DNA of 18,614 nucleotides from Clostridiales bacterium (lineage in GTDB: Bacteria > Bacillota > Clostridia > Christensenellales > UBA3700): NCBI GenBank assembly GCA_014799645.1, contig JAAVHQ010000009.1, positions 184,383-202,996 of the forward strand, written 5' to 3'. Within the stretch, counting starts at the first letter, position 1. Every line of letters starts with the position of its first letter. The notes under the pieces were generated by a model. That model was not told the origin of the DNA and did not search any database. It worked only from the letters and a program-made list of their open reading frames with translations. The translations under genes were made by a program, and so were the position numbers. This document shows, in pieces, positions 16,744-18,614 of the stretch.

Positions 16744-18614
16744 ATGGCTAAAATAAACGTATTAGATTCAAGTATATTCAATTTGATTTCCGCGGGCGAG
16801 GTTGTCGAAAGACCCGCTTCGGTCGTCAAAGAACTTGTCGAGAACAGTATTGACGCAGGCGCGACTGCTATTTCAGTAGAAATAAAAGACGGTGGAATTT
16901 CGTCAATAGTGATTACCGACAACGGTTGCGGTATAGATAAAGAGAATATGAGATTGGCATTTTTACCTCATGCTACGTCAAAGTTATCAAAAGCGGAAGA
17001 TTTGGACAATATTGCCACTTTGGGATTTAGAGGCGAGGCGTTGGCGTCAATTGCCGCGGTTTCACAAATCAAAATGACTTCTAAGACTAGTGATGAAAAC
17101 GTAGGGAATTATATTTCGCTAAGCGCAGGTAAAGTGGTCGAAGAGGGACAAAAGGCAATAGCTCAAAGTACTTCAATAGCTGTTGAAAATTTGTTTTTCA
17201 ATACTCCCGTACGCAAAAAATTCTTGAAAAAACCGAAAATGGAAGAGTCGTCGGTCACTTCGGTAATGAATCAACTTGCGCTTGCAAATCCGGATATAAA
17301 ATTCAAATATACGGTTGATGGCAAAACTGTTTTCCAAACAAACGGCGGTCTTGAAGAGGCGGTGTATTCAGTGTACAACAATGAAATTGCCAACGGACTT
17401 ATTGCCTTCGACTATACTTTTGATAAGTATAGGGTGTACGGCTATACGGGCTCGGCTTCAATAGCAAAACACAATAGAAATTACCAAACGATAATTATAA
17501 ACGGAAGAGTGATTACGAATACGACAATATCGACTGCAGTGTCGCAGGCGTATGGCAATAGGCTTATGACAAGGACTTTCCCTGTATTTGTCCTTAACAT
17601 TGTTATGCCATTCGATGAAGTTGACGTCAACGTGCATCCGACGAAAACTGACGTTAGATTTGCCGATTCGCACAAGATTTTTTCTTGCGTATACAAGTCG
17701 ATAAATTCTATATTGGCTGAGCAAGATCAGGCGCTATTGTTGGGAAAGACCAAGTCTGAAAGCGCTGTTACTGAAAATAATGAAGAATCAAAAGTGGAGA
17801 AACCGACCTATATCGGACAAAATCAGAATTCAGAAGACACGGTAAAGATTGATGAAAGTGTAAATCGTGTGACTGAACGCATTTTTGCGGACGATAAAAA
17901 TACTTCAAATAGAGAAAGTTATACCGACCTTATCGAAAAGCAAAAGAGGGTTTTGGAAGAATTGAAGTATAGCAGAGATTTGCCTAAATCATTTTCTAGG
18001 GTTGCCGACAGCGGTATAGTTAAGAGTGGAAGTGAATTAAAGAAAAATAATATTGAAAGTGAGAATAAGCAAACCGACTTTAATTCATCGCTAATGGATT
18101 TGGTTGAAAGTCAGTTGGAAAAGGAATATAAAGTCGTCGGGCAGGTGTTCAATACCTATTTGATACTTGAATACGACGGCAAGGTGTATTTTATAGACCA
18201 ACACGCTTGTCATGAGAGATTTATATACGATGGATTGCTTGAAGAGGTTAATAACGGACAAGTTGACGTTCAGTATATGTTAGTGCCGTTCGTGTTGGAT
18301 TGCAGCAACGCGCAATATGAATTTTTTACCTCAATGATGGAGAATTTGAAAGAATTAGGTTTTGACATCGAAGAGTTTGGCGGACTAAGTTTGAAGGTCA
18401 ATAGCGTTCCGCATATTTTGAGAGATATCAATCTTGCGGTATTTTTCGATAATCTTTATGCTGAAAAAAATACGGTACAGAATCTAAAAAGTTCTGATTT
18501 GATTCGAGATAAACTCGCTCAAAAAGCTTGTAAGTCCGCAATAAAAGCAGGTGAAAAGTTGGACGAAAAGCAAATAAGACAATTGCTTGATGGCATGAAA
18601 GACGGCATTCCGCT
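16744..18614 (+). CDS. mutL: DNA mismatch repair protein MutL, 3'-truncated by the window edge
   Basis: Mismatch-repair ATPase and, in this lineage, probably a latent endonuclease activated by MutS and the sliding clamp. The frame is open for 623 codons to the window end; about 30-40 residues appear to be missing. The GHKL ATPase motifs are ISAGEVVERPASVVKELVEN with E33 and N34, DNGCGI, HATSK and GFRGEAL. The transducer ends in DVNVHPTKTDVRF. A hydrophilic linker (about 335-455) leads to the C-terminal domain. The endonuclease motif is D485-Q-H-A-x2-E491-x4-D496, where the last residue is usually Glu. QYMLVP (510-515) fits the clamp-binding motif. ACKSAIKAG follows near residue 600, and the frame ends at DGIPL, just where the CPHGRP zinc motif would begin. 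AGAGG at 16733-16737 overlaps the mutS end and sits 6 nt before the ATG. Confidence 0.97.
   Translation, partial: MAKINVLDSSIFNLISAGEVVERPASVVKELVENSIDAGATAISVEIKDGGISSIVITDNGCGIDKENMRLAFLPHATSKLSKAEDLDNIATLGFRGEALASIAAVSQIKMTSKTSDENVGNYISLSAGKVVEEGQKAIAQSTSIAVENLFFNTPVRKKFLKKPKMEESSVTSVMNQLALANPDIKFKYTVDGKTVFQTNGGLEEAVYSVYNNEIANGLIAFDYTFDKYRVYGYTGSASIAKHNRNYQTIIINGRVITNTTISTAVSQAYGNRLMTRTFPVFVLNIVMPFDEVDVNVHPTKTDVRFADSHKIFSCVYKSINSILAEQDQALLLGKTKSESAVTENNEESKVEKPTYIGQNQNSEDTVKIDESVNRVTERIFADDKNTSNRESYTDLIEKQKRVLEELKYSRDLPKSFSRVADSGIVKSGSELKKNNIESENKQTDFNSSLMDLVESQLEKEYKVVGQVFNTYLILEYDGKVYFIDQHACHERFIYDGLLEEVNNGQVDVQYMLVPFVLDCSNAQYEFFTSMMENLKELGFDIEEFGGLSLKVNSVPHILRDINLAVFFDNLYAEKNTVQNLKSSDLIRDKLAQKACKSAIKAGEKLDEKQIRQLLDGMKDGIP

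Noticed and set aside
17458..17724. 88-codon minus-strand frame opposite mutL
   Set aside because: The plus strand is a continuous, motif-complete mutL frame here; the minus frame is a shadow.

Overview
The window is a gene-dense, AT-rich (roughly 40% G+C by eye) stretch of an ordinary bacterial core chromosome. Gene content and order point to the Bacillota, most likely an uncultivated or little-studied Clostridia lineage: pheS-pheT close to mutS2, a cysteine desulfurase directly before a rhodanese-less thiI, and miaB-mutS-mutL in a row are all Firmicutes-type neighbourhoods. I see no mobile element, CRISPR array, tRNA, rRNA, prophage or defence locus. The two edge genes, pheS at the left and mutL at the right, are cut by the window.

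Layout. Left block (1-10435, all +): the pheS C-terminal part, pheT, a large U32-family protein (RlhA/TrhP-like RNA hydroxylation factor), mutS2, a small two-helix membrane protein of unknown function, a class V cysteine desulfurase and thiI. Gaps are only 2-13 nt and one junction overlaps by 14 nt, so this looks like one long operon. It ends at a perfect 10-bp hairpin (10471-10493), which can also serve the convergent gene. Middle (10503-12764, -): one class A penicillin-binding protein transcribed against the flow. Right block (12815-18614, +): miaB, mutS and mutL, with junctions of 1 nt overlap and 3 nt gap.

How the genes work together. The left block is mainly about tRNA and translation: charging of tRNA-Phe (PheST), RNA hydroxylation (U32 protein) and tRNA 4-thiouridine (cysteine desulfurase handing sulfur to ThiI). 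MutS2 is included with its coiled coil and Smr domain. The right block joins tRNA methylthiolation (MiaB) to the mismatch-repair pair MutS/MutL. The PBP builds peptidoglycan.

Most interesting points. The 50-nt space between the divergent PBP and miaB genes appears to hold two interlocked promoters that would produce essentially leaderless mRNAs; neither gene has a Shine-Dalgarno sequence, although six other starts here do. The MutS2 Smr domain carries LNLI where LDLR is the usual motif. The membrane protein overlaps the cysteine desulfurase start. A strong codon-context bias puts C-ending codons before valine. I did not find a convincing undescribed system; this is mostly a housekeeping region with a few features worth checking.
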